Source: Phallusia mammillata (Eukaryota > Chordata > Ascidiacea > Phlebobranchia > Ascidiidae). Taken from it: DNA of 64,000 bases. The notes under the pieces were generated by a model. That model was not told the origin of the DNA. It saw only the letters and a list, made by a program, of their open reading frames with translations, and made no database searches. Of this stretch, positions 1-11,104 are shown piece by piece (within the stretch, counting starts at the first letter, position 1; each line of letters starts with the position of its first letter). The translations under genes and the position numbers were made by a program. The stretch covers positions 131,257 to 195,256 of the forward strand of contig QLIY01000211.1 of assembly GCA_003260075.1 (NCBI GenBank), written 5' to 3'.

Positions 1-113
1 TAATTTCCACAAGGTGTGGTGGTCTACTTGCATTTGACTTGTGGCACGGTTTGTGAATAATTTATGAAGCTGCTTAAATCAATAAATATTTTCAAAAACC
101 TCAACCTTTTCAG

Positions 114-3100
114 ATTAATCGTCTTGAAAATGAGAGGGGTTCCATGGTCCAAGAAATCAATGATTTGACACGAAAAATCACAGATGCCAGGAATAGTTTA
201 TTGAAGTCACAAGAAGAAAATGTAAGGTTTTGTTGTCATGCCAACATTCTTTTAAAGTTTTGAAGTAAAATGTACTTCAAGTAGAAAGTTTATTTTTATT
301 ATTAGATGTTGCTATACTTTTATGTTTAACCATGTTATATTGTTCATACTAGTTTGTGGAGGTAATATACAATGAATATATATATGTATGTGTATTGTAT
401 TCATGTTGTTTTCTTTTTTCAGGAGAGACTTCGAAAAGACTGCAACCTTGCTGTTCAGTTGTTGAAATGTAATCAATCAGCTTATGCATCACAAAGACCA
501 GAACAGGTATATATATGTCTGATTTCAAGCTCAAAAAACTGGCTAGACTTTTAGACTTCAACTCCCAACTGTTACTATTAAGTACACAAATAAAAAGACA
601 CCAATTTGATGTATTATCCTGAAATTTTGAAATTTATATCACTGATTATGGCATGAGCATTTGTGAGAATGCTTGAATAATAAAGTATATTGCTTTTCCT
701 ATTTGTGCCCTTATATTTGGCATGCTTTTAGATTCCAATGGAACTACAAGATCGTGTTAGTGATTACCAAGTGAAATTACAGGACTACAATGAATACATC
801 AACCCCTATGCTGACAGTGATAGTGATAATGAAGACCGAACCCGTGCACCAAAACCACCACTTAAGGAAACGGTAATATGAACTTTTTATTAGACCTGAC
901 GAAATTGAACCTTTGTTTTGAGCAAAATTGATTATTGAATAGGTTGAGTGCATCCAGCCAGAATGCACTTTTCATTCTGCTTCAAAGGGACTTTTAAAGT
1001 TACTGTTGTGGAAAAAACAAAAAACAAAACCTGTAGTGCACCACATCTTCTTTTGTTTTCAAACATGGTAGAGCTACTAGCACCATAACGAGAATCTACC
1101 CCCAAATTTGATTGGTTATATCTCCAAAAATGCTCACGGTTAGGGCTATTAGGGTCGGAGTAAGGTGCTAGCACTTAAAATTCAATAAAACTAACCCAAA
1201 ATATGAGTTACTGATGTAAAAATTTTATGTAAATATTTCCCAACCCAACCCTTTTATAGCCGCTAAATAAAAATTCAGCTCTTTACACCCCCTTGTGAAA
1301 GCGAAGTTCTGATTCTCGTTATGGTGTTAGTAGTTCTACCTTCAAACACAGTAACAGTAATTGAAACAAACAATTACATGGTTAAGTGCCAAAAATGTAG
1401 AGCAAAAGATTTTTGTATGCCAAAGATACAGTGCTAGCTAGCCTGCCAGGTAATTTAGGTGAACAAATATTATTCTAAAACATTTTAATTGCTTGAAGAA
1501 TGTGTATTCCAGGTTTGCCATTTGCTATGAAACACAGGTTAATAGAATGAAACCTATGTTAATGAAACACAGGTTAATATAACCCAGGGGTCACCAAACT
1601 TTTTTCACTGCGGGCCGGATGAGTGATAACAATCATCCGCGCGGGCCGCATAGCTTATGCCCAACCCAACGAGGCAATTTTTATAGGGGCGCCAAGTTAT
1701 GGTCTTTCTACAATCCTATTCAAAAACTGGTCTTGCGACTGTTAAACTGTATAATTAGTCTCATCTTACGGGTAATGCTTGTATATTACGCCACAAGTGA
1801 CAAAAGAAGGCAATTGTTTGCGCACAATTAACACTTGTAGTCTTCTCTGTGACGTAACAAACTGGCTTTAGGTCAACCCTGGGCGTTAAAATCTTATGAA
1901 ACGCGGTAGTATTAATTCTGAATATCCCCACAGAAAAACTTTTGTAAGGAGTAGATTAACTTCCAATGTTACAAAGTTATCAATACAATTGGGCAACCTA
2001 AAAAATGTGGTCGCGGGCCGGATGAAATGACCTCGCGGGCCGTAGTTTGGTGACCCCTGACATAACCTATTCAAAATTGTTTAGTATTGGTCAATGAGCA
2101 ATGGCAACAAAATCCATTTTATTACTTAACATAACAGCATTTTTATATTTCACAGCCCAATTCCATATCAACTGATATGCTTGCAAAAGTTCTACAGAAG
2201 CCTGAAAATGTTCACATGAATCTTGAACCTGCCGACTTCATTCAAGATCCCCAACTTACCTCTACATACAAAGCACGATATACTGAAAAAAAACTTATCA
2301 AGCCAGACTATGGCAACCATCAGCAAGGTTTGTTGTAAATGAATGTCGATCTAAAGTTATTTTTTTGTGATGTAGATCTGTATTTTTTGCACAACAACCT
2401 AATGTAAGTCAATAGATAATTTGTGCAAAAGCCTATCATTTAGTTATAAGTCCTCTTCCTGAAGGGGAAACAGTTTGGTTTTATTTTGTTTGTTTATTTC
2501 ATTTTCATCCCTGCAGTTTATCCATCTTACTAAGTCCAGAAAACGAGTCAAATTTTTAAAGGCTGATTTTAATGAGAGCTTGCAACTCATATAGCATGAT
2601 TATTTTAGCAGAATATTGATTTCTGTGTTGGACCTCACATTACCAAGTTGTATCATAGAATGCATTATCTATAAATTTGCATGTGTGGGAACCCATGGGT
2701 TTGTGCCTGCAAAAAAACATTGTTATAAAACATTGGCTAATACTTGAAATATTAAATAAGTGTATAGAGCAGGGGCCGACAACCTTTTAGGCGAAGCGTG
2801 CCAATTTACTTGTTATTTCCATGTATTAATGACCTCGCGTGCCAACGTTTTTCTAAATAATAACAGATCATGCCAGCTGATATCAATAATAAAGAGAAAG
2901 CAAAGCGTTTTGTGCATGTAAAGCTGAATTTTAAGACAATAACATGATAAAAACTGAAAACAAGCGGTTTAGCAGGTTAAATTGTTACTTCAATATAAAC
3001 ACGCAAATCGGTTGTCGTGCCATGAAAAACCACCTCGCGTGCCAACCTTGGCATGTGTGCCAAGGGTTGCCGACCCCTGGTATAGAGTATGCAAACTTTT

Positions 3101-5148
3101 CATAATAGGCTATAGTTTATGTTAAAAAGCAATATAAACTAAGCCATATTCCTGGTTTCACTCTTCTCTCTTGCTTGTTTTTGTTATGGCTTTTATGTCT
3201 TGTTGAGCCAATATGTCAGGGGCGGGCAACATACGGCCCGCGGGCCGGATCCGCCGCGGGATTTTGAGCGGCCCGCAGACACTTTCTGGTCTTACATGAT
3301 AATGTGGCCCACGGCCACAGTCTGCCGCAATCCCACACTACTTGCTTACTACGTCAAATTATAGTTGTAACGGACAGTAACGCTCCCCAATAGCAAAAAA
3401 CTTTCCCGCCTTTGTTACCATTGCACCATACATCTATTGTTACGACATAACCGCCAACCTTGTGTGTGGCCTGCTTTCACGGCTTCCTTTGTTTCCACAC
3501 GTGTAGCCTAGTTAGTGTTTCAGCAGTATCTAAGTCTGTGGTGTATGCATTAAATTTGCTGTGGTGAATAATTTTATGTTATATCAGTTAGATTGTTTGG
3601 ACTGTATTGTAATTGTGACGTTCTTGATTGTATTTGGTTTAGGACGTTTAAGTGGTCAAAAATCCGCTTTAAATCTCTGGATAAATACGCGATTAATGTA
3701 TCAATTCGGGTATCCGGCCCGCCGTACTTCATTTTCCCATATCAGGCCCGCCGACTGGAGAAGTTGCCCGCCCCTGCAATATGTAATAATGTTGCATTTT
3801 CTTTTAGTAAGCCGGGTGTGTTTGGAGTGTGGTACTGTTGTAAAGCTTCAATTGAATAAAAGTAAATTTTTGTGCAGAATCTATTAAACTTTCAAACTCA
3901 TCAAGTGCATCTCACACTGGTACATCGTCACCATGGGAACAAAGTTCTGGTTCTGGCAAGCTGTCAAGCCCATGGGAGCAAACCCAAGAAACTTCAAGTG
4001 AGTCATCTCCATGGGAACGTAGAACTGTGCCCACAGGTTCCCAATATGCAGATGATAATGATGATGATGAGGCCCCAGCAGGAGCTTATGGGGCTTATGC
4101 TGTTGGGCCAAAAAGGAGAATCCCTAAAAAGGCGCCGGAATTAAAACACAAGCTAAATTTAAATCTTCCTAGAGAGCCTGTCCTTCCACCATCACACTCA
4201 GTACCAAGTAGCCCTGAGGAGCTTGACTTCAGAAAGCCCACTCTTCCAGATGCCTACATTGCCTCTACATTTCTTGCCAAAGCTGCAGACGTTGTAGCAT
4301 CCAGTTTGCCATCATCAAAGTCAAGTTCTCTAAAGAGTTCTCCCTATAAAGTAAGAGGCAAGGTGTCAGCAAGCCAAGCTGAAACATCATCACTTTTGAC
4401 AGGTGACAACAGTGACGACGAAGACGACAGAGACCTGTCAGTGTCACAAACACCAAGTCCTAAAAAAGAATATGGTTTTAATGAACAACATCAACCTGAA
4501 GGTCTCGGACTTCTTGATAGAGATGAGGACATCATGGATGATTTGCATGACAAAGAAATTACTTTAGAATGGGATCCTACCGATGTTTATGAAGAAGAAG
4601 AGCTGCCAGCTCAATTGAAAAATGAAGAAATTAAAACTGGCCCCGATACTGATGTTATGACAACACCAGCACAGAAAAATCTGCTTCTTTCATACAATGA
4701 AGTGGAAATAAAGAAAGAACCTGAAGGAATGAATCTGGAAGATTTACTGAATATGAATGTGGAGACTGCAACTGATACTATGGCCAATGTTAACTTAACT
4801 CCAAGTCAGACTCCTGACAGTGGTCACCTTTTATCTGAAATAGCGCATGGCAATCCAAGTTTTGAAAGCTTCCTGTTGACTACACCACCTCCTCCACAAG
4901 AATTTGCTTCCACTGAAAAACAACCACAACCAACTGAAGATGCAATTTACACCCAGGTAGATATAAATGCGATGGTCAACTCTACAGAACAAGATGACAA
5001 TGTTGTTTGCACAAATGAAGCCAATTTTTCAGTTCAAGCCAATGATGTAATTGAAGTTGTTGATTTGGATTTAACTGAATCGCAGCTTGACACACGAAGG
5101 AGAAACAGCTTTGAGCAAGCTAGGGAATATGGCAATGTAATGGATTGA
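114..5148 (+). CDS. TJAP1/BEGAIN-family coiled-coil protein, 3' part (partial)
   Basis: Five exons can be joined in frame with GT-AG borders: 114-221, 423-506, 732-872, 2156-2327 and 3878-5148 (TGA). The gene enters from the left edge, so the N-terminus is missing. The first exons encode a charged coiled coil, followed by the core ERLRKDCNLAVQLLKCN and an ELQDRVSDY segment, then MLAKVLQKPEN. From memory, this order (DCNLAVQLL core, LQ/FQ-RV, AKVL-KP) is typical of the TJAP1 (Pilt)/BEGAIN scaffold family at cell junctions and synapses; I cannot decide which member. The long last exon is an acidic, Ser/Pro-rich and probably disordered tail, with three SSPWE repeats near its start and a TLEWDPTDVYEEEE patch. 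Family assignment is moderate; the exon structure is firm. Confidence 0.68.
1067..1340. mobile_element. MITE with ~30-bp inverted termini
   Basis: Bases 1067-1096 (start GGTAGAGCTACTAGCACC) and 1311-1340 (end GGTGTTAGTAGTTCTACC) are near-perfect inverted repeats. TTCAAACA occurs at 1058-1065 and again at 1341-1348, which fits an 8-bp target duplication. It lies in an intron of the TJAP1/BEGAIN-like gene. No coding capacity. Confidence 0.7.
1585..2059. mobile_element. Non-autonomous hAT-like element
   Basis: It starts CAGGGGTCACCAAAC and ends GTTTGGTGACCCCTG, perfect inverted termini. The flanks ATATAACC (1577-1584) and ACATAACC (2060-2067) match at 7 of 8 bases, as expected for an ageing 8-bp hAT duplication. 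The interior holds GC-rich 'gcgggccg' blocks and is distantly similar to the element at 14113. The 70-aa ORF inside is not a gene. Confidence 0.85.
2770..3079. mobile_element. Non-autonomous hAT-like element
   Basis: Termini CAGGGGCCGACAACC and GGTTGCCGACCCCTG are inverted repeats. The perfect 8-bp duplication GTATAGAG is at 2762-2769 and 3080-3087. It is 310 bp long, intronic and non-coding. Confidence 0.9.
3217..3776. mobile_element. Non-autonomous hAT-like element, family shared with 60044-60614
   Basis: Termini CAGGGGCGGGCAAC and GTTGCCCGCCCCTG, with a perfect 8-bp duplication CAATATGT (3209-3216 and 3777-3784). The whole 560 bp is closely similar to 60044-60614. Plus-strand ORFs of 88-108 codons that start inside are accidental. 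Confidence 0.92.
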
Positions 5149-6206
5149 TTATAGAATGTCAAGAGACTTGTTCTATTCAAACCTGAAGCGTTGCACATCA
5201 GTAGGTACAAGATCCTTTTTTGTTGTTTATTTGACCAACTCAGTCACATTGTGAACGAAATAGATGCCGTTTATAACAGAGCAATCATAGTGATAAGTTG
5301 ACAAAAATGGACCAAAACAATTGCAATCCCAGCACTTAGATTGTGCGTATTTGTACATTATATTGGAAAAAAGTGTCAAGTGATCATTTTAAATACTATA
5401 TCACATAAAGTAAGTAACCCCACTGTTGCTGTTTTGTTCTGGATATTTCCTTCAATTGTATGAAGCCCTTTCAGTCATCATTGTAGCAGATACAGCAGCA
5501 CTTGCCTAAACAGTGAAGTGTGCATCCATTGTAGATTTCATTTTTTGCTTAAATTTTCACTTTTAGGTGCAATATGGAACATCATAAGTGTATTGTGTTA
5601 TTTCAAAATCAAGTTTCTTTACTTATTCTCTATCACTTTTTTATTAACTGCCAGTGCATCAGTTTCATGTTAGGTGCATTGTTCAACATGATCGGCTACT
5701 GCATTTTATATTAATATGACCCTGCATATTTTCTAATCATTGTATTTGTTAAGAGTGTTACACATGTAGGTGAAAGCCATTTGTTTGTTAAGCATCTTAT
5801 GTAAGTTACACTGTTTACAAATATTTTTCCCAATTGGGTTGCCTAACCTACAATTGCTGATCATACAGTTACTGCAAAATAAATCTTGCACTTCTAAAAG
5901 GTGAGTAGTTGTATTATGACTGGGGGAGAATAGTTACCACCATCTTTCTACAGCCTAAAAAATCTGCAATAGTTACCATGGTAAGGTTAAGGTTGTTCCA
6001 GATTAATTACATCATATTTTAAAAACTCCATTAACCAAATAAGTCCTGCAAACCGTCTTTAAAAAGTCTGCCTTTTTGGACCCAATACATTTGAAACAAC
6101 CCACATTGTATTATTTTGTTGTTGTAACAACCTGCATGTAACATTTGGAATGAACGAGCTCATAGTCACTGCATCATTTGGTCAAAAACGCCTAAAATAT
6201 GTTGCT
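5149..6206. other. Convergent 3' flank between TJAP1/BEGAIN-like gene and DRAP1
   Basis: No coding signal. It probably holds the 3' UTR of the upstream gene, with an AATAAA at 5878-5883, and then the 3' UTR of DRAP1 on the other strand. Confidence 0.6.
5878..5883 (+). promoter_or_regulatory. Probable polyadenylation signal AATAAA
   Basis: Canonical AATAAA about 730 bases after the TGA of the TJAP1/BEGAIN-like gene. It is the likeliest 3' end signal for that transcript, but position alone supports it. Confidence 0.45.
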
Positions 6207-9200
6207 TCAAACATCATAATCATCATCTTCATGTAATTTTGAAGCAATATTTTGTGTTTGAGATGCTGGTGGGAAATGGGACATTGTGCCCGGTGGGTTG
6301 TGTTCACGCTGTGCTGATACTGGGTTGTAGGGGTACTGAAAAGGGGGGCTTAAAACCCCAGACTTATGTAAGTTTATGTCTTTTGTTTGAGGCTGCCCTA
6401 AATGTTCCCCAGCTGGTCTCGGAGGCAAAACGACAGGTGAATGTGCGTCTCCTGTGTAGGGGCTGTATAAAAATGACAACATGCCACCTTCAGGCATGGA
6501 GTGCTCGGACCCGTGTTTTGCACTACCTGGATGGGTTGGTACTCCTGCAGGTGTTGGACGATATAAGTGGGACATGTTCAATGGTGAAGGTATAGCAGGA
6601 GACTGCTGTGGCAATGCAGGATGGCCACCATTAGAGTCTGCCCTTAGCAATGTGTTTGACACCTTATAATTGGGCACTGTTAATGCAGGGGTAACTGTTG
6701 ATTTTTGCTGGGCTATTACAGCACAGTTGGTCACGATTACTGGGCACCTAGTTGTATGGGCCACAGGTGGCTTTATTGTCATATCAATCGCCTCTGCTCC
6801 ATCAAGATCTGCCTCAGTTGTTTTGGGTTTGTTGCCATCCAAGTTGCTGTCAATCTTTTTAAGGAGCTTCTTTTTTACTTCTGAGGAGGTGGTTTCCTTC
6901 CCGAGGTTCTTTTTCGGGCTGACTTCTGTGCCATCAGCAGAGATTAAATTAGTTAACGGAATGTGAAATGACATGCTATCACTGGTCTTTCCATCTCTTG
7001 GTCTGTAAATACAAACATCACAGTTTAAACTTGCACTGTAGTGTGGGGGTACCAAACCATAAAGAATAGCATAAGTGCAGTCATAAAAATTGTCTTAATA
7101 TTGTTTTTTTAAACTGAATTTAGGTAATCAGCTATTAAGACCATTATGTACCACACTTTAAAACATTTTAATGATGCATAAAATAATACATAGCAGGCAT
7201 AAACCTTCTGGAAGCTATGTGTGGTTTAGAGACAATTGTACTTGTTACAAATTTTCAGAAATATTTTATGTATGGGCACACTTCAGCCAAAAATGCTTAG
7301 TATGGCACAAAAGGATGTTCCATAATTAGAATCATACCTTTCAATAACTTGGCTTGGCTTCATCATTTGTTTTGGGCTTCCATGGCCAGTTGAAGACAGT
7401 GAAGAAGAAAGAAGACCGTTGCTACTATCTTGAGATGTCTCCGCACATGAATCCTCATCTTCCGATGCAGTAGGCTAAAATCGAGCGCCAAAAATATCAA
7501 AAGTCTTGTTTTTAAATTACAAAAGCAATACATATAGGCAGTGGCGTATCCAAGGGGGGGGGGGGGGGNNNNAGTGGTAACTGCACTAAGTGCAACATAT
7601 CAAACTGTTTTTGCATTTGAACAATGTAAAAGTGTTAAAAACGTGTAATGTTGTGTTGCTTTGATCCGCCAAACACGTAATAGTTTGTCAAAAACATTAG
7701 ATCGATGTAAATCGAGTTATGTTATTAGGGTAATTTGTTACTTGCCAGGCACAATTTATGCCTTCTGCAGTTACCACCTTTAGTGCATTCGTGACTTTGC
7801 GCAACTTAACAGTAGGATTACCGCTTCAGCAATAGATTTAGTTCTAGAAACCGCCAATTTTGGAAAAAGTGCTTTGCCGCATAACGCGTCGTTTTGAACG
7901 ACGTGTGACGTCATAATGACGTCATTAGGGATTTCCCCCCGAAAAAATTGTTGGACCCCCCCCTTTAAAAATTTCTGGATAGCCCCTGCATATAGGCATG
8001 TATGAAAACGCTGCTGCACTCAGAATGACTGATAGTGGCAGTAATCAATACTGAAACAAGGTCAGATAAAAATCAATGTAGATTGGTTAGCAACAGCAAT
8101 ACGTACAGCCAATTCTTCTTTAGTTGAGTTTTTCCTGCTTTCCCCAAGCCTTGCTCTCTTTTTTGGAGTTTTGGGGTTTGTTGAGTTCCTTAAATGCAAT
8201 CAAAATGCAATTAATTTTCATTAAAGTTTATTTAATGTCATATGGCAATCGTTAGATATAAAATCTACATTACTGTATCAGTGTATTTAAAAAACATATA
8301 CAAAACAAAACATTGGAAAAAAAATGTTTGCACATTGAACGGGATAAAAAAGTTTCATGTTACCTATTGTTTTAAAAGTAAGCAACTCTTACTTACCGTT
8401 TTCGGGCAGTCTTTTTGGCTTCCTCTGGTAATCCTGAACTACTTGTACCAGGTTCTTCTTCATTTTGCATGTCAGCAACATTAGCCACCACATCTTTAAG
8501 GAAATCGAACATCCCAACATTGTTGATGCATTCTTTTCTAAAGGGAGAAATCTCACGTATAAACTACATTCTTCAACATTCCAAAATAGCACAAAAGCCT
8601 TTTTTATCCACTCACATTCAATTGATCTACTTATAAACATTAAAAATATCAAGTTTTACCACAAATGCCTGATTAAAAATATTTTCGGCTAATTTTATGT
8701 AGTTTTGTAAACAAAACAAGGTGATGTAATGAAGTATATTTTTGTGTAACAAAGTAAGTTAGGTGACAGGAAAATTATTTAGTGTTAGTTGTTCTGCCAA
8801 TAAAGCATGATTTGTTTTCATAACATCAACTTGTTTATGTGCTTCGACTTTCCTTCAAAGGAAATTGGTAATACTGTACTTACAAATGAGACGTTGACAT
8901 TGTCTTCGCATGCTTTCCTTTTGTTACCTCTCCCGTATGCTGAAGAATCGATACCAAGAACATTTCCAAGCATTTGGCTACAGACAATGATGTTAAGAAA
9001 GTAAACAAACTACAGCAAAGAACATGTAGTGAAAGTAAATTATTATGTTTTAGACAAGCAACACAAAAATGAAACCTCTAGACCAAAAAATGTATTTTGA
9101 TTTTGTGATGCCAGTATTTTATTACTTGTGTTATATAATATGTGTTCTTATTGGGCCTAAAACAGACTTTGGTTCAACAAATCCTGGTGCCCTAAATCTA

Positions 9201-9423
9201 AAATTTATCTTTCAAGGATACAAATTAATACTGGAACAGCAGCAGCAACTTTTCCAATTTCATCATCGGTTTGCATTATTTTTTTAATTCGAGCCTGTAA
9301 AAAGAATATCGGTTTTAACAAAATCTACAATGGAACAATGACACAAAATTTCAAAGACATTTTTAAGACAGATGTACTTACTGGTGGAAACCTTGAATTA
9401 TACTTCTTTTTCTTTGATGGCAT
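6207..9423 (-). CDS. DRAP1: DRAP1 (NC2 alpha), DR1-associated corepressor
   Basis: Seven coding exons on the minus strand (plus coordinates): 9382-9423, 9222-9294, 8884-8977, 8397-8537, 8107-8188, 7338-7474, 6207-7002; all phases agree and give 454 aa. The protein starts [19 protein letters not shown] and continues [20 protein letters not shown], then a [11 protein letters not shown] segment: the H2A-like histone fold of NC2 alpha, residues about 8-90. Known role: with DR1 it binds TBP on promoter DNA and blocks TFIIA/TFIIB entry. The tail ends in EDDDYDV, like the acidic end of vertebrate DRAP1. The middle is a Ser/Pro-rich extension, making it more than twice the human length (about 205 aa). 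Intron 5 holds a hAT-like element with a G run and four Ns. Convergent with the left gene, divergent from 10362. Confidence 0.95.
7539..7988. mobile_element. hAT-like element in DRAP1 intron 5, with G run and gap
   Basis: Starts CAGTGGCGTATCCA and ends TGGATAGCCCCTG, imperfect inverted termini. The perfect 8-bp duplication CATATAGG is at 7531-7538 and 7989-7996. A run of 15 G (7554-7568) followed by NNNN (7569-7572) lies just inside the left terminus; a matching run of 7 C is near the right end. Confidence 0.85.
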
Positions 9424-10361
9424 TTTGATGATATGTTTCTGAAGCCCGAACAAATGATCTTGTTGTCAGGAATAACAGATAGGCAAATTTAAGTGCTATA
9501 CCACATTATCCATGTTCTTGCCTTATGAATGATTATTTTTTAATACACGATAGCTGTAAGTTGCTACACTGATAAGGAAAATTAAAAAAGGGAAAATTAT
9601 ATACATCATTATAAGTACAGAAGTTTACACATAATTTGCCAAGCTTATTTTTTGAAAAAAAAGATAATACTGAAGTTTTAAGTCCGAAAAGACAAAATAA
9701 GATTGTACTGTGTTAAAAATATACTCTGCCGACAGTACTCAAGTTTTTCCACATTTCTTACTCAGGAAAACCAGCATGAAAAATGTGTTCATTGAAAACA
9801 AGCACACACTACACAACACACAGAAACAGAAGGCAACAAGTGATGCGTGACGAAAACGTCACTGAAATTATTTTCGTTTTCGTTTGGTTCATTTTTTACT
9901 AATATCACCAACTTGTAGTTTACCCTACCATTCAGGAAGCTGTTACAATGTTTCTTTGTCTTTCATGGAGTCAAAATTTATTTTCGTTTTTGTTCATGTG
10001 TTGTTTCTCTAACCCGAGTCCGTGGACTTAAATGAATCCGTGCATGACCCGTGCAAAGTTTGCATCAAAGTCTATATAATACTTGGGTTTACATGAGTCC
10101 TCGAGGCTCGAGCGCATAATGAGGTAAAATATTATTTAACTCTATACGTTCATGCTACGTAAAAATTTGTCTGACTTTAATTTTAAAGAACTATTAAACT
10201 AATGGCTAAACAAAAGAACAACAACATTCGCAAGTGGGCAGCAAAGATCGCAACAGCAGCGGGAATGCTTTTGCAATTTAGAAACAAACATGTGCAGCTG
10301 ACCAAGTGGTTTTTGTTACATGCCGTAGATCTATTTTGTTAATTCGACGAATTTCAAATAA
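9424..10361. other. Divergent intergenic region between DRAP1 and the 10362 gene
   Basis: No coding signal or repeat recognised. It must hold the DRAP1 promoter (minus) and possibly the promoter of the next plus-strand gene. No clear TATA element or other motif is assigned. Confidence 0.5.
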
Positions 10362-10800
10362 ATGACAGAGGAAGTAGAAGCCGAAAACCAAAGAAAACAT
10401 GTGACAGAACGACTTCGAAAATCTGTTGCCGAGTTGTCCAAAGAAATCGGACAGAAACAACTTTACAAGAACTGGTCAGAATCTTCAAACACGCAACATA
10501 AAAAACAATGTGATTTAAAAGGAAAATACCAAACATCATCACTTGATGACCAAACTTTAATGGAATTAGATTCTCAGATATTTCAGAAGCGGAATTTGCT
10601 GTCTAAGTTACAAAGCTTAAATCAAAAATTTAAATGACATTGATAAAAATGGTGTTCTCACCAGGAAATTATTGCTTTTGTATTTATTGCTATTTTTCTG
10701 TATGTGCTTTGTTTTTTATTTGCTAAATAATTGGACAGAATTACGGAAAGAAGTGTGTCCTTTAGCTGCTTGTCACAAAGTTATTTTATTAAGTTTGTAA
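10362..10800 (+). CDS. Small coiled-coil protein with probable C-terminal membrane anchor; frame break
   Basis: An ATG at 10362 opens 91 codons (MTEEVEAENQRKHVTERLRK..., stop 10635-10637) rich in Lys, Glu, Gln and Leu, consistent with a coiled coil. Directly after, a second frame runs to TAA at 10798-10800. It encodes a charged linker (NDIDKNGVLTRK) and a hydrophobic stretch LLLLYLLLFFCMCFVFYLL, a convincing single membrane span, followed by about 20 residues. The frames would join if the A5 run at 10624-10628 had one base fewer. The layout of coil plus C-terminal anchor recalls small proteins such as CCDC167, but residue similarity is too weak to name it. Same strand as CPSF2, about 300 bp upstream. 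Confidence 0.55.
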
Positions 10801-11071
10801 GTTCAGTTTATTTTACCCTTTTGCTTCTAATGTCACGCAAGATTTTTGTTGGTGGAAACACAAGTAGCTAAACAAGATTAAAGCCAGCAGCTTTGTGAGC
10901 ACAATATTGCAGTGTTACCCAATTGGCCTCTTGTATCTTGATTCTTGATGCATTTATTAGTTGCCCAAAAACGTATTGCAGCATGGTTGTCAATTATGTT
11001 CTTGCAAAATTTGTGAACCTTTATTTGGACTAGCATGAAAACCTATAAAAGTAACTTTTCTAATTTACAAC

Positions 11072-11073
11072 AG
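11072..11073 (+). promoter_or_regulatory. Candidate splice (or trans-splice) acceptor before the CPSF2 start
   Basis: An AG following CTAATTTACAAC lies 31 bases upstream of the CPSF2 ATG (11105). No matching donor is evident nearby, so it could end a 5' UTR intron or be an unpaired spliced-leader acceptor, as known in tunicates. Confidence 0.35.
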
Positions 11074-11104
11074 GTTTTTGATACTTGTACTGAATATATG
11101 ACAC

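Noticed and set aside
1138..1156. TTAGGG-like motifs (also at 14012) as telomere remnants
   Set aside because: Only one or two irregular units inside repeat elements, not a telomeric array.
3561..3887. 108-codon plus-strand ORF
   Set aside because: Starts inside the hAT-like element 3217-3776 and runs into the next exon in the wrong frame.
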